The notes under the pieces were generated by a model, which searched no databases, was not told where the DNA came from, and was given only the letters and a program-made list of their open reading frames with translations. Of a DNA stretch of 64,000 nt, positions 31,431 to 45,402 are shown in pieces; positions within the stretch are counted from its first letter, which is position 1, and each line of letters starts with the position of its first letter. The position numbers and the translations under genes are program-made. Source of the stretch: Seiridium cupressi (Eukaryota > Ascomycota > Sordariomycetes > Amphisphaeriales > Sporocadaceae); assembly GCA_036674765.1 (NCBI GenBank), contig JARVKI010000089.1, forward strand, positions 1-64,000. Reading direction: 5' to 3'.

Positions 31431-32855
31431 TCACCGATCCGTCGATCGGTCTCTTGGGTATGCGCTCGAAGGCTGGACCACAATCTGTGGTATTCCCTCC
31501 AAGCTCAGGCTAGGTAACCTTGGAAATGGTGTAGGCCGTGTGGAGCTCGAAGAGGAATTTCTCGACAGGGTTGCTGATGACCTTGTACTCAAATCACCGT
31601 CGGCGCCAGCGTTGTCCACCATGCCTGCAACCTGAAGACTAAGCCTATGGTCCCGCTCCTGTGCTGGACCAGGGTAGTGGGGTGGCGGTTCGTTGAAGTT
31701 GACAGGCGTCGTGGCTCCTGAGCGGGCATCATCCAAGCTTACATCATCGTATCCAGGCGGGTCTTGTAGTGGCATCCCAGTCTCACCAAGATCCGCCTCT
31801 CCGATGATCTCAGGACTTGACCCGGCAGTTCCCGTGGTATGTTGTGCAGATAATCTCCTCGGTGTAGTTGCGCCAGATCCCGGGTGCCCAGGAGACTGAA
31901 AGTCCTGTGCACTGTCAAAGCTTAATACCGAGCTAGCACTCCGGTCCCGTCGATGCGATAGCGCTGACGGCGACCTAGTCGACAATGAAATGCTTGCGGC
32001 ATCCGATAGAAGTCCAACTCTCTCGCTCTCCTGGCTGTTGGCGCGCAACCTGGTTCCGTCATGCCTCGCTACGCCCAGCCCTTCGTAGCTGACACTTGAC
32101 ACCGCCCGCTCCCGCTGGTTCTTGATCCGTAGTTGATCGTCCCGCAGATCGTTGACGATAGTCGACGAGCTGGATGCTCTGGCTCGCTCGTTCAGTTCCC
32201 TGAGAGCGACCTGGTCACCCCGTGCTCTGGCCTCTCTTCGTTGCTGCCTACGCTCTTCTCGCTCGGCGATCTGATTCCTTCTGGCGACTCGAATTTGGTA
32301 CATGGTCTCCATCTCGTCCTCACGAAGGGCTTCGTGGTCTTCCGCAGTAGGCATTTCGACCACGACATCGACACCATCTCGCTCGCCCTCCCGCCCTAGG
32401 ACTTGTTCGTTATCATTCGCCTTTGTTCGGTAAGCTGGTAATGTCAAGACCGAGCGCACTGATGTATTTCGGTCTACGGTGACTGTCTCGTTGTTATTGA
32501 TTGTCGCCGGTCCGCTGGCGCCAGCTCCTCGTGCCCGCGAGGGCCGCCCTGTGTTTCCCAAAGAATCCTCGTTCCCGGCAGCCCGCGCATAGCCACGACG
32601 TTTCGAGGAACCTTTCTTTTTGTTCTGATTTCGTCTTCTGATGTAGTGGACGCATACGACGATGGCGAGAAAGCCGAAGGCGACTGTCACGCCTACGATC
32701 TATAGGCAGGAGAGGAAGCATCAGCAGGTGAACCTGGTTGTATGCAAGAGTGGCATACTAGGGTGTTAGATACTTACAATTGCAGTTGTGTTGGGACCCT
32801 GTTGGCCGCTGTTTCGCGGCCTGACTGGCAGGGGTATCCGATATGGAAGACGCAT
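31431..32855 (-). CDS. Single-pass membrane protein with long cytosolic tail, two exons
   Basis: Exon 1 32855-32778 and exon 2 32699-31431 (78-nt intron, GTAAGT...CTATAG, phase 0) give 448 residues. A short N-terminal segment (MRLPYRIPLPVRPRNSGQQG) precedes one membrane span IVGVTVAFGFLAIVVCVHYI that straddles the splice junction, followed directly by a strongly basic stop-transfer (RRRNQNKKKGSSKRRG). The rest is hydrophilic: an Arg/Glu-rich coiled coil (about 160-205, IAEREERRQQRREARARGD), then a Ser/Pro-rich region with PPGYDDVS and EPPPHYPG, which resemble PPxY ligands of Nedd4/Rsp5-type WW domains. Arrestin-adaptor or trafficking roles would be inference. I know no named family. Confidence 0.78.
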
Positions 32856-35800
32856 GGTGCTGATGCGTGAACGAGCGACTGAGGTTTGAGATTGGATTTG
32901 CTGAATAGCGCAAGCGGCCTGGACGGTGGTGGGATCTGGCGGGGCTGGTTGAACCCAAGTTCTCTCAGTGCGACGGCTTATCGCATTGCTGCTCGGCGCT
33001 AGGTGATGTTGGTATTATTGTGATAGTACTTGGGGTATATTGCGGTGAAATTAAAGAAGTGATGACTGTAAAGAGGGAAAAGGCAGGCGACTGGGTTGCC
33101 TTGAGGAGGGTGAGGCTGGTAGGCGACCGGCCCAGCTCGGAATCTGGTGGACTGGTCGACTTGACTACTGCTGCGGAGAGGTGGGATGGTATGTGCCGGG
33201 GGGCGTTTGTGTTAGTCGAATCGTAAGCCGCCGTTTCTTGGGGTTCCAGCGCCTTGGCAACCTCGATAACGGTTTCCCTTGAACGGTTTTCGTTCCTTGC
33301 CCTGTCTAGAAAGTGATGGAGCAGACGGCCCAGCTGGACTATGGATTTTGAGAATTGTCAAACGGCTTTCTTTAGACTTGGGCGCGGCTGTTGTCCAGAG
33401 AACAAGAAATTTGTTCTGCAGGGAGGGCGCAGGCTGGAGATATGGACTTGTCAGAGGACAAGGGGGACTGCTATGTCAGATTTTGGTCGATCACCGAAAG
33501 CCCTCAGGCCCTTTGGCAAATCGTATTCAAGCTTGATTGGGGCACAACCAGAACCTTGTCGTCGTCATAATAACCGTGTGCTAGCCACTAGTCTTGCGAC
33601 TGCCAACTAATCAAGTGGAACTGGATGCAGACACAGCGCGGTACCTTGGCTCGGCTTCTTGCCTGCTTGGTGTCGGAAGCGTCCTGGTACCTACTGTACT
33701 GTATGTCGAAATCTAGCTGCTCGAATGGATCCTCTGTACTTGATGTACTTGAAGGCTTGAACCGGTAATACATATGACTAGTCAAAGGTAACTGTTGTCC
33801 TGCCTCAAGTATTTGTCTTCTTCCGAGACTATGCAAGTATTTTTGTTCGCAGCCACAACCTTAGGTCATCTTCCTGTGTCGCATGCATGCTTGGCCTTGC
33901 ATCGACTCAACAGTGTGCCCGTCCAAGACATGAAAACTGCTGCTCTTCTTGGGTCGGCCGTGGCTGAATTGGATGGACCCTTGCGTGCATCGACTCAGCG
34001 TGGTGTACTTAAGTAGCGTCTAGCGGGACCAGGGCGCTGGAAGAGTGGGAGAAGGGCCGCCATTTCTAGCAATACTTGTCCGATGCAGCGATGCGATGCT
34101 ACATTTAGTGAGCCATAGCCCGCATGGTACTTTATTACATGGTATATGGTCATCGCTCGCACTCACGGCCGCACTCACTTGATTGAACTGTCTTGGGCGC
34201 TTAAAAATATATCATGAACAAGAACAATCTTGAGATAGTATTCGACGGTCAATGCAACCGCGAAAATTGAGTGTACAATGCTTGACTGGATTACGGTTCT
34301 CTCGGATGCGGTAACCCGTGCGCGTGGCAGTGAGGCAGTGAAAAGAGCCAACACACCAGGCAGAAGAAAGTGGCTGGTGGCTGAACAGGCACGATCAGCC
34401 AGCACCGCCTCGATCGTGTGCAGAAGAAACATGCAATTGGTCCATTGTCGCAACCGTTACATCAAACGTGACACTGAAGGGAACTGCTGTCGTGCTTCGT
34501 CTGCTCGCTCACTCCCTACACCATCTACTGCAGCTGCAGACAGAACTGTTAGCATCGGAAGCGCTATTTTCGTGGCCACGTCCAGGCTTGAAAAACGTAA
34601 CTAAATTGGTCATTCTGGACCCCAAATAGATTGTGCCTGTACCTGCAGATCGTCGCAACGGCAGCATTGAGGGGTGGATCCCCCATTCTCGGTCCAGGAC
34701 TCGTGGGTTTGTGAGACATTGATCGCGGGTAAGCAAGCATTATGTAGCTCAGAAAAGCATGTCTCAATCGCCTAAAACATGGCTAACCGCTGACGGGCCC
34801 GAAGATTTCACATGATCGGGTCAGGGCGAATTGACTTTTTGACTGCTGACGTTTTCGGCAAACATCTTGGCAGGGACTTTGAGTCGAAATACCTAACGTG
34901 GAACACAATCATTGCCTCTCATTCGAAAGGGATCCCATTCGAAATGCCGTGCCGAAATGACGAGGAACCAGGAACATAGGGCTGAAGGAGCTCGATCCAT
35001 ATCCCAGACTCCACAACGGTAATTGGGTTGGATGATCTCATCTACATTTGCCGCGTTTACCGGGTCTCGTTTCCAGAGCTGCAGGACCTCTCCCAGCCAA
35101 AAAGCCTATGCGTTTATGTAGCACCGCGCGCGAGTTGAAGCCATTCGCAGCTCGCCAGTTCGTGTGTGTAGCGAGCAGGGCTTGTTGTTGCATTCGCGCT
35201 TCCCTATTTATACGGCCCGTGCATGCCATCGCGCCCTGCTTGCGCCGGATTTCCCGCAGCTCGCAGCTGCAGTCTGCCACACCTGACCTTTGGGGTTGTG
35301 AACAAGGGGGAGGGAACGGATGGGACGGGGCCCGCCAGTCTTGCCTATCGGAGATTGGGATGTCCATCTGACGATGGTCTGAGTACATCACGACCCTGGA
35401 TACATGGCGTATAACAACCATGATCAGAATATATAATAAGCGTAAAAGTATAAGACGCTGTCATGTCTTTTGCCCAGCAAGCTGACTACTCCACTACTGA
35501 GCGCACATATGATAGATCGCGTAAAACCCGCAAGGATTATGCTGTGCCGCAAAACGTTTTATCGCGACATCGATTTCCCATTCTGCCCCGTGCCACCCTG
35601 TGCCTCAATATGAAGAGCTGCTACGTTGGAACTAGCCCGTCCGCGCCACACCAGTGCCGGTCCCTTAATCGTCTACCTAGGCCGTGGGGGCGGAGCGATA
35701 TCAGATGCTCCCGGAAGCTCTTCGGCCGGGCCACTAGGAAGACTCCGTATTCAGTACAGTAAGCTAGGTAAGTAAGTTAGGGGCTAGATGTCAGAGGCAA

Positions 35801-36234
35801 GCCTCCTTTTTCGGCATTCTTGAGCCTCAATCGTGGAAGAAAGTCCTTCGCCGCCACAAACTCTATCTGAACATCACATCGTTGAGTACAACGGTTCCCA
35901 GCAGAGGATGGATATTTGTAATCAGCCTCGAATGCAAGAATCATTAACGTTAGTTTTGCTGGATAATATGGCGTCAATAATTATGTATCTTTTTCTTAGA
36001 CGAAACAAGCTTCAATGTCATTGGAAGCGCACGTTGAGCTAGTCTCAAGGAAACACAGATATCAAACACATTCTTGATCCAATGCCTTCTCATCATTTCA
36101 AAAGATTCTTCGTCGTCGCGTCTGTAACTCAAATGCCATTTGTCATTGTATGTGGTATATCAACTCTGCAGTATAATTTTCATCCAACTCCGTCCAAGCT
36201 CATCCAATTTCATATGCCTCCTGAATTCACAGAC
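32856..36234. other. Long gene-poor region
   Basis: 3.4 kb without a supportable gene. Open frames at 33020-33226, 33279-33610, 34278-34604 and 35038-35421 lack motifs, have no matching splice signals and overlap on both strands. The left end should include the promoter of the minus-strand membrane-protein gene (start 32855). It could contain non-coding RNA, which cannot be judged from sequence alone. Confidence 0.4.
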
Positions 36235-37730
36235 CTAACCGAACTTCTTCTCAAACTTCTTCAACATTCCTGTAACGCCTCTCTCCAGCCTATCCGCATT
36301 CTCGCCTAACTTACTCCTCCCATCTGGCTTGGGCTTGTACTTGACCATGTGCTCCTGCTCCGACGGTCTGTAAAGCTGCTGGTGAATATCGTACCCGCTC
36401 CCTTGCGGGATTCCACCGCCCACAGGGTTGCTATAGCTGTAGTTGGCATATCCACCCGGCGGTAGCCCAGGACTTTGTAAAGGTAGGCCCGGACTTTGTA
36501 GAGGCAGCCCGGGGCTCTGGAGAGGCTGGGATTGAGTATGGAGCGGCGGGGATGGGCGCGGTTGTGGGTGCAATTGTGTGGTCGGCGGTGGAGGAGGTGG
36601 GGGTGCGAAACCTGGTGAACCTGGGAACGCAGAGCCATATGGGCTTGCAAGGCCCGGAGACGCGAGACCGGAAGCAGGCATAGTAACAGAGCGTTGAAGG
36701 TGTCCGAACTGGGCAGGCGGAAAGCCAGGACTTGTTACGCCTGGGTGAGCCCCCGTTGGTGGCCCTGGGAAACCTGGACTCAGGGGCCCGTTAGGTCCGT
36801 AGCCAGGTGTGTATGGAGGGGCGTTATCCCCAACGACTGCTGCTTTGAGAGGGTCATAACCATCATCCTCGGGAGGTGGCGGTGTTTTCTCGCGATGTCT
36901 GACCTGCTCGGGTGCTGCAGGAGCAGCTGGGTTGTATGCCATGGGCTGAAAGTTGGGCGGTGGTTCGGAAGAGCCATGAACGGCAGACACTGGAGGCGGG
37001 GCAAAAGAAGGTATGCCCTGTTGTGAATTGGGTGTCCCGCGCGAGCTGTCAGAAATAGCAGCCTTTTCCAATCTCGAAACTAGAGGATTTATATCCTGAG
37101 AATGAGCTCGAGGGGCGTGAGCTGGTGGGCCAGGCTCATCTAGAACATCGACCTGGGACGGTGGCAAGACCCTCCTGACACCGTTGACGAACTGAAGCGC
37201 ATCGGCTTGTGTCCAAAAGTAGATGTCGAGTGAGTGAAGCTTGTAGTGGTACTTGTTCTCGTTCCGCGGATCGTAGGTTGGCAAATGCCATTGGTCATGG
37301 TCCAACGGAGCGCCATGGACGCCGTCGACAGTGATGCTGACAAGGACTTGCTGGTTGTACGAGTATCTCACTTGAGTATGATCCAGAACTGTGATTGCGC
37401 CAAGTTAGAGCGGGCTCCCAGTTACACTCATGTCGAAGGATCACGGCAGTGCTCTTACATCCGTCTAAAGCATCTTGATCTTCAGTACCTGGCTGATTCG
37501 CAATTTCAATGCGCGCCCGCCGATCATTGGCATTCTCGAATAAGTAAACATAAGATCCCTTATCGAACCGGTGATGGCGTGGTCTTTCGGTAGGCGGGCC
37601 ATAGAAGTAGTGTACATCCCCGAAACTAGCAATACCCGACTCTATCAGTCATCGCGAAGCTTCACTAGAGCTTGCTGGGCGTTTATACTCACAGGGTAGC
37701 TACATTTTCCTCGCCTGGCCGAACCGCCAT
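36235..37730 (-). CDS. Conserved N-terminal domain protein with Pro-rich C terminus, three exons
   Basis: Exons 37730-37693, 37625-37459 and 37388-36235 (introns 67 and 70 nt, GTGAGT...CTAG and GTAAGA...CACAG) join in frame to 452 residues. The first 150 residues form a well-ordered domain (FGDVHYFYGPPTERPRHHRF, GSYVYLFENANDRRARIEIA, QVRYSYNQQVLVSITVDG, KLHSLDIYFWTQADALQF) that I recognise as a recurring ascomycete pattern but cannot name. The rest is disordered and Pro/Gly-rich, with PPPPPPP and a triplicated LQSPGLP, and ends in a basic helix (ERGVTGMLKKFEKKFG). No signal peptide. The Pro-rich part could bind SH3 or profilin-type partners; this is inference. Confidence 0.82.
36463..36525 (-). 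repeat. 21-bp coding tandem repeat (LQSPGLP x3)
   Basis: Three adjacent 21-bp units inside the Pro-rich part of the gene encode LQSPGLP three times. In-frame length means copy-number change would keep the protein readable. Confidence 0.75.
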
Positions 37731-38533
37731 CTTGGGCTCGCGATCGAGGGGTCACAGAGAGGCGCAGCCTTGGGGCAGGCGTAGAAAAGCAATGAAGCAA
37801 GGCAAACAGTGAAGGGACCAAACTGATAAACTCTGGTGTCGCGGCAGTACTCAGCTGAGCGACCTTGCGCCCAAGCGATCAAGCAAACTTGCAGAAACTC
37901 AGGGAGAGTAAAAATAAATGTGAGGGAACGGAAAAAGAAGCCCAAGCTACCATCTTACCTACCTTACCTCTGACGAACGATCCGACCCGCGGCGCCTACA
38001 GCCAGTCAATTTACCCTGCTTTGCATGCTGCATGAGAAGCTGTCGGCGCTTACGAGGGTCTTCTGAGAGGTCTCGCGGAAGCCATAGTGGGGTGGTAGCG
38101 CCGATCAACTGGTCCAATCGGCGGCCAGAATTGATATGCTGCAGCGAGGCTAGGGGTGATTCGCTAGCGGCCTCTGCGGGCCTGCATTCGGGTCGCGACT
38201 TTTTCCGTTCACTTTCCAAATTTCTGGGATTCCGGGGATAGCTTCAAGCCAGTCGAGGCCGCAAAGGAGCATTTCAGTGTAGCAGTAATCGAAGGGCGCC
38301 CACTGGTCTGTGAAGGACAATCGACGTACGAATAGACCCGAATCTACAAACATTGGCAACGACACTCACATATCTCCAGGTCGACCTCAAATACGAGCCC
38401 GAAGCTCCTGAATCTCGGTCCGCGAAACCCTCATTCTTCGAATTGCAGCGACCGACACCACAAAGCCCGTCCGGGGCACCTCCTTTCTCTCTTCACCCAT
38501 TTACACCACCGCCCAACCAGATCCACCGCCAAA
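37731..38533. promoter_or_regulatory. Divergent promoter region
   Basis: 800 bp separating the minus-strand Pro-rich protein gene from the plus-strand MRPS8 gene. The right end is C/A-rich leader immediately before AAAATGAC. No other gene is visible. Confidence 0.45.
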
Positions 38534-39034
38534 ATGACGCTTCAAAACCTAGCCCACCTGTGCTCGCATCTGCAAAACGCCTCGAAGGCACGCCTGGGCC
38601 TGACCAGCACGCCGTGGAACTCGTCCAACCTGAACCTGCTGCTCTCGCTGCAGCGCACGGGGTTCCTGTCGTTCGTGACGCGCGGGGGCGCGATACCGCC
38701 GGACCCGTCGACACTGTCGACGTACGAGCCGGAGCCGCTGAACACGTCGACGGTGGCGCGGCAGCGGCTGTGGGTGGGGCTCAAGTACAGCAATAACGAG
38801 CCGGTCATGAAGAGCCTCAAGGTCATCAGCCGGCCGACGCGGCCCGTCACGGCCAAGCTCGAGCACCTCGAGCGCCTGGCCCGGGGCTGGGACGCCGGCC
38901 CGACGAGGCTGATCCAGCAGGGGCTGAACCTCGGCGAGTGCATGTACGTCAGCACGCCCCGGGGCGTCATGGAGGTGAGGGAGGCCGTGGAGAGGAAGAT
39001 GGGTGGAGTGTTACTGTGTCGAGTCTCACCTTGA
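38534..39034 (+). CDS. MRPS8: Mitochondrial small-subunit ribosomal protein uS8m
   Basis: A 166-residue single-exon protein matching fungal mitochondrial ribosomal protein S8: MTLQNLAHLCSHLQNASKAR at the N terminus, FLSFVTRGG, then RLWVGLKYSNNEPVMKSLKV and ISRPTRPV, and the C-terminal LGECMYVSTPRGVMEVREA ending GGVLLCRVSP. uS8 binds helix 21 of the small-subunit rRNA and is needed for subunit assembly. As usual for yeast and fungal Mrps8 there is no long cleavable presequence; the first residues can act as the targeting signal. The region is very G+C-rich compared with the neighbours, with strong third-position G/C preference. Confidence 0.93.
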   Translation: MTLQNLAHLCSHLQNASKARLGLTSTPWNSSNLNLLLSLQRTGFLSFVTRGGAIPPDPSTLSTYEPEPLNTSTVARQRLWVGLKYSNNEPVMKSLKVISRPTRPVTAKLEHLERLARGWDAGPTRLIQQGLNLGECMYVSTPRGVMEVREAVERKMGGVLLCRVSP

Positions 39035-39578
39035 TCGGCTGTCGAGTTAGGGCGTCAAGCACAACGGCAGACCAGTTGAAGAAATTGCAGTCACTACACG
39101 AGGGAGAGCAAGAAAGGAGAGCTGTATGATATTTCGGGATTCGAGGGAGCAATTGCTATCGACTGCAACTGCGGTGCCTCTATACTACTACCCCAGGTTC
39201 CGGTGAACTTGAGACAAAGTGCGGCTGAGTCGGAGGTGGAAGAGCAAGGGGACATAAGTTCTGTACCAATCCTGTACAATGATTGCATGCATGTATCATA
39301 TTACATCAAAATAAGAAGGCCACTTACATGACACGTGTCTCACGATTTGAGTCTCTCTCTGTTGTGTCAAATACAAGCTAGAGAATCACTACACAATGTG
39401 GCCGCCCATGTTAAAGCCAGGGCCCCCAAGGATTGTTGCCTAAGATGCACATTATGTATGCCAATTGTTTGTCCATGTCCAGCAACCTGAAATTGTGATA
39501 TAATTTGTAATAGGAGGTATCATTTTTGCTAACACTATCTGACAACTTCGCCTACCTCAAAAGCTAGAGTGCTCAAAT
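39035..39578. other. Intergenic region between convergent genes
   Basis: 540 bp of 3' flanks; no gene or element seen. Confidence 0.45.
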
Positions 39579-41857
39579 TCACTCGGTCTTCTCGACCGAT
39601 GGCTCCATACTCTCCCGGACAACATCCTCAATGTCCTCCACCTTCTCGGGATTTGCTGTAGTAGCAGGGGTGCTCTCCTTCTCTGGTGTAACAGCCTCCT
39701 CGTCTTCTTTCACGTTTGTCATTTCTTCGATCTTGGGCTCTTCCTTCATGACCGGGCTCTCCTGAGTCTGGACATCATCCTTGGGAATTGACGCCTCATC
39801 GGTCTTGACCCCGTCGTTTGGGGCTGTAGCCACAACCGTGTTTGACACACCACCGTCTCCGTTTATCGGCTCGACCTCTTCTTCTACTGCTTCGGGTAAC
39901 TTGGCAGCCACAGGCTCCTCAGTTTCCGATGACGCTGGCTCTGTGGGATGCGTGTCTTCTGCTGCCTGAGCGGGCTCCGCGACCGCCTCCTTCGAGGTCT
40001 CTGGCTCTGTTACTGGCTCTGTTACTGCCACTGGTGCCTCTGTCTTTGCCTCTGCCTCTGACTCTTTCTTCTCGGGGGGAGGAGTAGCAACAGTATCTGT
40101 CAAGGTCTTTGCTGCGGCGACGGCTGCCTCAGCGCTGTCCGTCTGAGCAACTACCGGAGCAACCTCCTTTGCCGTTGGTTCGGCGGTCTTGGCAGCACCA
40201 GCTGTAACGGCCTTCTTGACGTCGGTCTTCGCCACGACTGGCTTTTTAACAACGCTGTCCTTTTTGGCAGCCTGGGAAACTTTGGCTGCGGCCTTTTTGG
40301 CACTTCCCTCGACGTCCTTGCCTATTGGCTTCCTAACCGTTGAAGAACCAGGCTGTTTCCGCGGCGGTGTAACAGGTTGCTTGTCGGAGGTCTTACTAGA
40401 ACTGCTCTGAGTAGGCCGCATCATGCGAGCTAAGAAGCTTTCGTCCACATTGGCCTCCTTACGGGTTGGAGGGTGGTCTTTAGCCGTTAACTTGGGAGGA
40501 GGTCCCAAGCTTGGTCGCGGTCGGTTGATAGTCGATGCTTGACGCTTGAGGGTCTTCCCTGAAGATGCCGGCTCTGTGGTCGGGTGGCCTGCTCTGCTAG
40601 AGGGTCTTTGAGAAGACGCCGAAGCACTGACATTGCCCGAAGCACGAGACAGTGATTGTCTACCACTGGGTGGTGGTGCACTGCCGCCTAGTCTAGAGGC
40701 AAAAGCAGCTGTGGGCTGGGTAAGACTCGACGGCAACTTGGCTGGACGAGTAGGCGACTTGGGCTTTGGCTTAACGAAACCGGCCGAAGGCGACAGTTCC
40801 AGGGTACTAGGTTTTTTGCCTGGCGAAGCTGCCGGCTTGGACGTCATGGTCCTTGAAGTAGTATCTTTGGTGGCAGCAGATGTTGGCTTCTTCTCTGGGG
40901 CTTTCGTTGCCTCCTTGGCCGGGCTCTTTGGGAGCTTCACCATCGATGGGGACTTCAGGGGCTTTGAAGTCGTCTTGGCCGATGTTGAGATGGGGGGTGC
41001 GGTCTTCGTGGTGGGTTTGTGCGCTGTGGTTGTACTCTTGGCTTTATCCTTAGGCTCTGCCGTACCATTGAGGCCGCTTGATTTGCCATTGACAGGTTGC
41101 TTGATCGTAGGATCAGCCGATGTAAGCTTCGTTTTGGTCTCCTCCTCGTCGACAATCTTATCTGGATTTGGGCCATGGGTGATCTCGGGCGTCTCGGTTC
41201 CTTTCTTCGGAGACAGCTTGGCAGGAGAATCATGGCTTGGGGATTCTGGGATTGGCTCATTGGCCACGTTTGTCTTGAACGAGGTCATGTTTTTGGCTAT
41301 GTTCTCGGCAAAGACGTCTGTCTTTTCTGGTATTGGTGCCGGCGTGGTACTCTCCGTCTCGTTGCTCAACCTCCTACTAGACACGGAAACAGAATCGCCG
41401 CTGGGATCTCGTCTGAGCCCTACTCGGCCGTCCTTCTCGACGGCAACAAAATTTGTGCGAACTTTCGATAACGGGCGCGAAGGTGGTGTGGGTGAGCCTG
41501 GAGCAGACAAGGTTTGAGTTAGCGATGCAGGCGAAACTAGAGCTTAAAAGGGCGTGAGGGATTCCAGTTTCGGCTGGCGGAATGACGTTTCTAGCAGCGA
41601 ATTGCGGAGCTCTTGTCTCCAAATATGCTAGACAGGAAGTAGATCAAAAGCTCGGAAGCTCGAAACGAGGCGGCAAAGCTCTGAATGCGCTTAGGAGAAA
41701 AGGAGGCTGTCTGGGGCGATGGAGAAGGCAGGAGAAGGGTGCCGGGCGTACCAAAGGATGGAAGCCCGGGGCCGGGGGATCTTCCTCGATCAGGGGGACT
41801 GTTGCCCGAATCGTTCTTTTGCTCGAACATAGCCCGAAGGTTCCTGACTCCGGACAT
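39579..41857 (-). CDS. Large disordered Ser/Pro/Lys/Ala-rich protein, two exons
   Basis: The ATG at 41855-41857 opens exon 1 (41857-41752; MSGVRNLRAMFEQKN), joined by a 254-nt intron (GTACGC...CTCCAG, phase 1) to exon 2 (41497-39579), giving 674 residues. The join restores a common fungal arrangement: a short MSGVRxLRAMFE start, then SRPLSKVRTNFVAVEKDGRVGL. The remainder is low-complexity: a basic Lys/Ser/Pro region (150-330), an ordered-looking motif ESFLARMMRPTQ near 395, a Lys/Ala-rich stretch, and an acidic Glu/Val/Thr C terminus. The charge pattern (basic middle, acidic end) resembles cytoskeleton- or nucleic-acid-associated scaffold proteins, but no function is known to me. Antisense frames over this gene are shadows of its biased composition. 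Confidence 0.78.
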
Positions 41858-43605
41858 GGCTGCGGTTTGCGGCTTCTGCTGCTGCTACCGCAGGTGCAGA
41901 CTTGGACGCCCAAAATGTCGGAGGCTCGGAGGAGGATAGAAGAAGGCGCAAGCCGAGTGCAAGCTACGGGCAAGGCGTAGGCAGTTGTGGCCAGACAAGA
42001 GCGAGTTGTCACCGATGGGAGGAGCAAAGCCCGTTTATGGAGATTGAGCGCATTCCTCGGGATGCCTCAAGGAAGTCGGATGTTGCGCCTGTTTGTCGTC
42101 AGGTCTCGAGCATGCGCTGATTTGAGGAAACGCGAATCGAATCAAATCAAATCGTTCGTTCGTGTTGGACGCAGGTGCGCCTGGGCGTCGGGTAGCTTAG
42201 GTACCTAGCTTTTGGGTCAGGGGGTGTTCGGTAGCCTGCAGTAGTAGCTGGAGCTTTGGCGCAGAGCGGCAGTGACTTCTTCAGTACAATGTGGAAAGAT
42301 TAAATCGTGGCACGGATGCGCAGAGCAATGTGACGAAGTGTTGTTCTATAGTCTCGAGGTATGCAGCAGTTAAAGACAGATCTATCTGACAAGCGAGTCA
42401 CCTGCGATTTGGAAATTCATGCGACACTGGCAGTCTTAATGGCCTCGACGTGGTGGGATGGTCCCCGTCTCCGTTCCCCCCGTCCTAGGGCGTCTTTAAT
42501 TAGGGAGATATTGGCCAGGGTGGATTCAGGGGCTGCAGCAGGGGGCTCAATTCGGCACGGGCTCCAAGGTCTGTTGCTGGGTTTGAGGGCACGAAGCTCG
42601 CGACGACTAGCCGGTATCAAATGAAGCCCGTGTTGCTGGGTCAATCGATATTGGATCATTTCGCCGTTGTCTGTATAGGTGTACGTACATCGCTACGCAG
42701 TCTGAGCAGGACGGCCAGGTTTGGAGGGCCCTGTGACATGCTGGTGTAGATGTAGAGGTAGAAGAAGAAACAAATTTTGCATCTGATTATTGCAGCTGTA
42801 TCATTCTAACCGGTTCATCGTCCTATCCTTACCCGTTGGAGACTTACTTGGACTCGATGACAAGTTGCCTTCAGAGCTAGGTGTGCGCTTCCAGCATTTG
42901 AGCCTTGCCTCCATTCGGAAGTCTGTTTACTTTGTTCATAGCTGTACGGCACTAATGATAGGAAGTGCCACGGGAGTCGACGCACGCACGATTTGGGTAC
43001 ATTGGAGCTCGCTTGGCGAATTGCTCTTCTAGAACAGTTCCACTGCCGGAACGGAGAAGCTTCTCTCAATTCAGGAAATGGATGAATCCCGGCCGGCCAT
43101 GCCCGTTTCAAATTCATGGCAGCTCTAAATCTAGAACGCGTTTGTCTCACACGGTCCGTACGAATGATTTACGTCGAAATCTCGAGCCACAAATCTCATA
43201 CTGTGATACTCTTTTGAATCCAACCACTCAACGCGGCCATTCGGTACAGTAAGTCTTCAAGCTACATGCATTGTAATGCATGCAATTACGTGTATTTGTA
43301 TCGCTATAACCCGAGTTGACTGTACATTACTGACCTTGGCCCCTGGCACAAGTAATGTCTTAGTCAGATCCCTGCCAACCCCAGTTTGTACAGCTTATGT
43401 AGGTACCCTCTAGCTCCGGTTCCCGGAATGCCTTTGCCAGAGCTCCCCCAGCATGACCCCGCTAAACTCAATTGCGCTGATCCTCGCAGCGTCTTTTTCC
43501 GACGTCGCTGAAATTTTACTTGTGCAGCACCGAGTACCAAGTTTGCGGCTCATCGCACTTTGTTAACCTCGTGCACACTAATTCGGGCTCAATTGAACCG
43601 CAAAC
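41858..43605. other. Divergent intergenic region
   Basis: 1.75 kb containing the promoters of the disordered-protein gene (minus) and LYS12 (plus). A run of AATCR pentamers at 42132-42151 is the only repeat noticed. Open frames here (42361-42624, 42815-43150) lack motifs. Confidence 0.4.
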
Positions 43606-44756
<1,151 letters not shown>

Positions 44757-45402
44757 ATCATAACCAGAGAAGCTGTATGATACCCACGACCCGCCGGAAT
44801 TTTCAAGGTAGACCAAAAGTAATCTGGACATTGAACTGTTGCTGAGAGGCTGGCACGCCTCTTGCAACGTGTAGTACTTGGGTACGCTCATCAATAACAA
44901 AACATTGTCGAAACTTTTGCCGGCCGCCTGAAAACGGACTATGAAGTACAGATGCCCCCTTCCAGGCCACAATCATAGCCTCTCACGTCTAGCCACGCCT
45001 CGCAGGAGTATCTCGAACTAATGAAAGTGAAAGTCTTTTCCATTTTTGGTCTTCGGGGTTGTTATCTTCGTCTTCAGTTACGAGTTCTCCAATTCAAAGT
45101 CATATTTTGTTGTCCTAGTCACCGGGGTTCCAGCCCACAACACAAGCCATTAGCTCTGACGCATTCTGATTCTACCGCCAATGAAAGCATGGACGCCTGA
45201 ATGTCGGAAACTTCGTCACATGCAGAGTGTTACCAAGAAAAGTGCATTTTATTTCATATCATCCTCTACATCATTGTCTCATGTGCCAGTAACTATGTTT
45301 GAGATAGTATCATTTTCGCCGTGTAGGGAGTTATAATATATAATCTTGTATGCTTTCCATGTATCACCGACTTCTCTACCATCATGAATCCGATTCCCAC
45401 TA
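44757..45402. other. Intergenic region
   Basis: 650 bp between the LYS12 stop and the end of the next minus-strand relic. No gene is visible. Confidence 0.45.

Noticed and set aside
35038..35421. 127-codon minus-strand frame in the 33-36 kb gap
   Set aside because: No motif, overlapping frames on both strands, and composition unlike the neighbouring genes.
40633..41517. 294-codon plus-strand frame
   Set aside because: Antisense to the disordered protein; its composition mirrors the Ser/Pro/Lys bias of the real gene.
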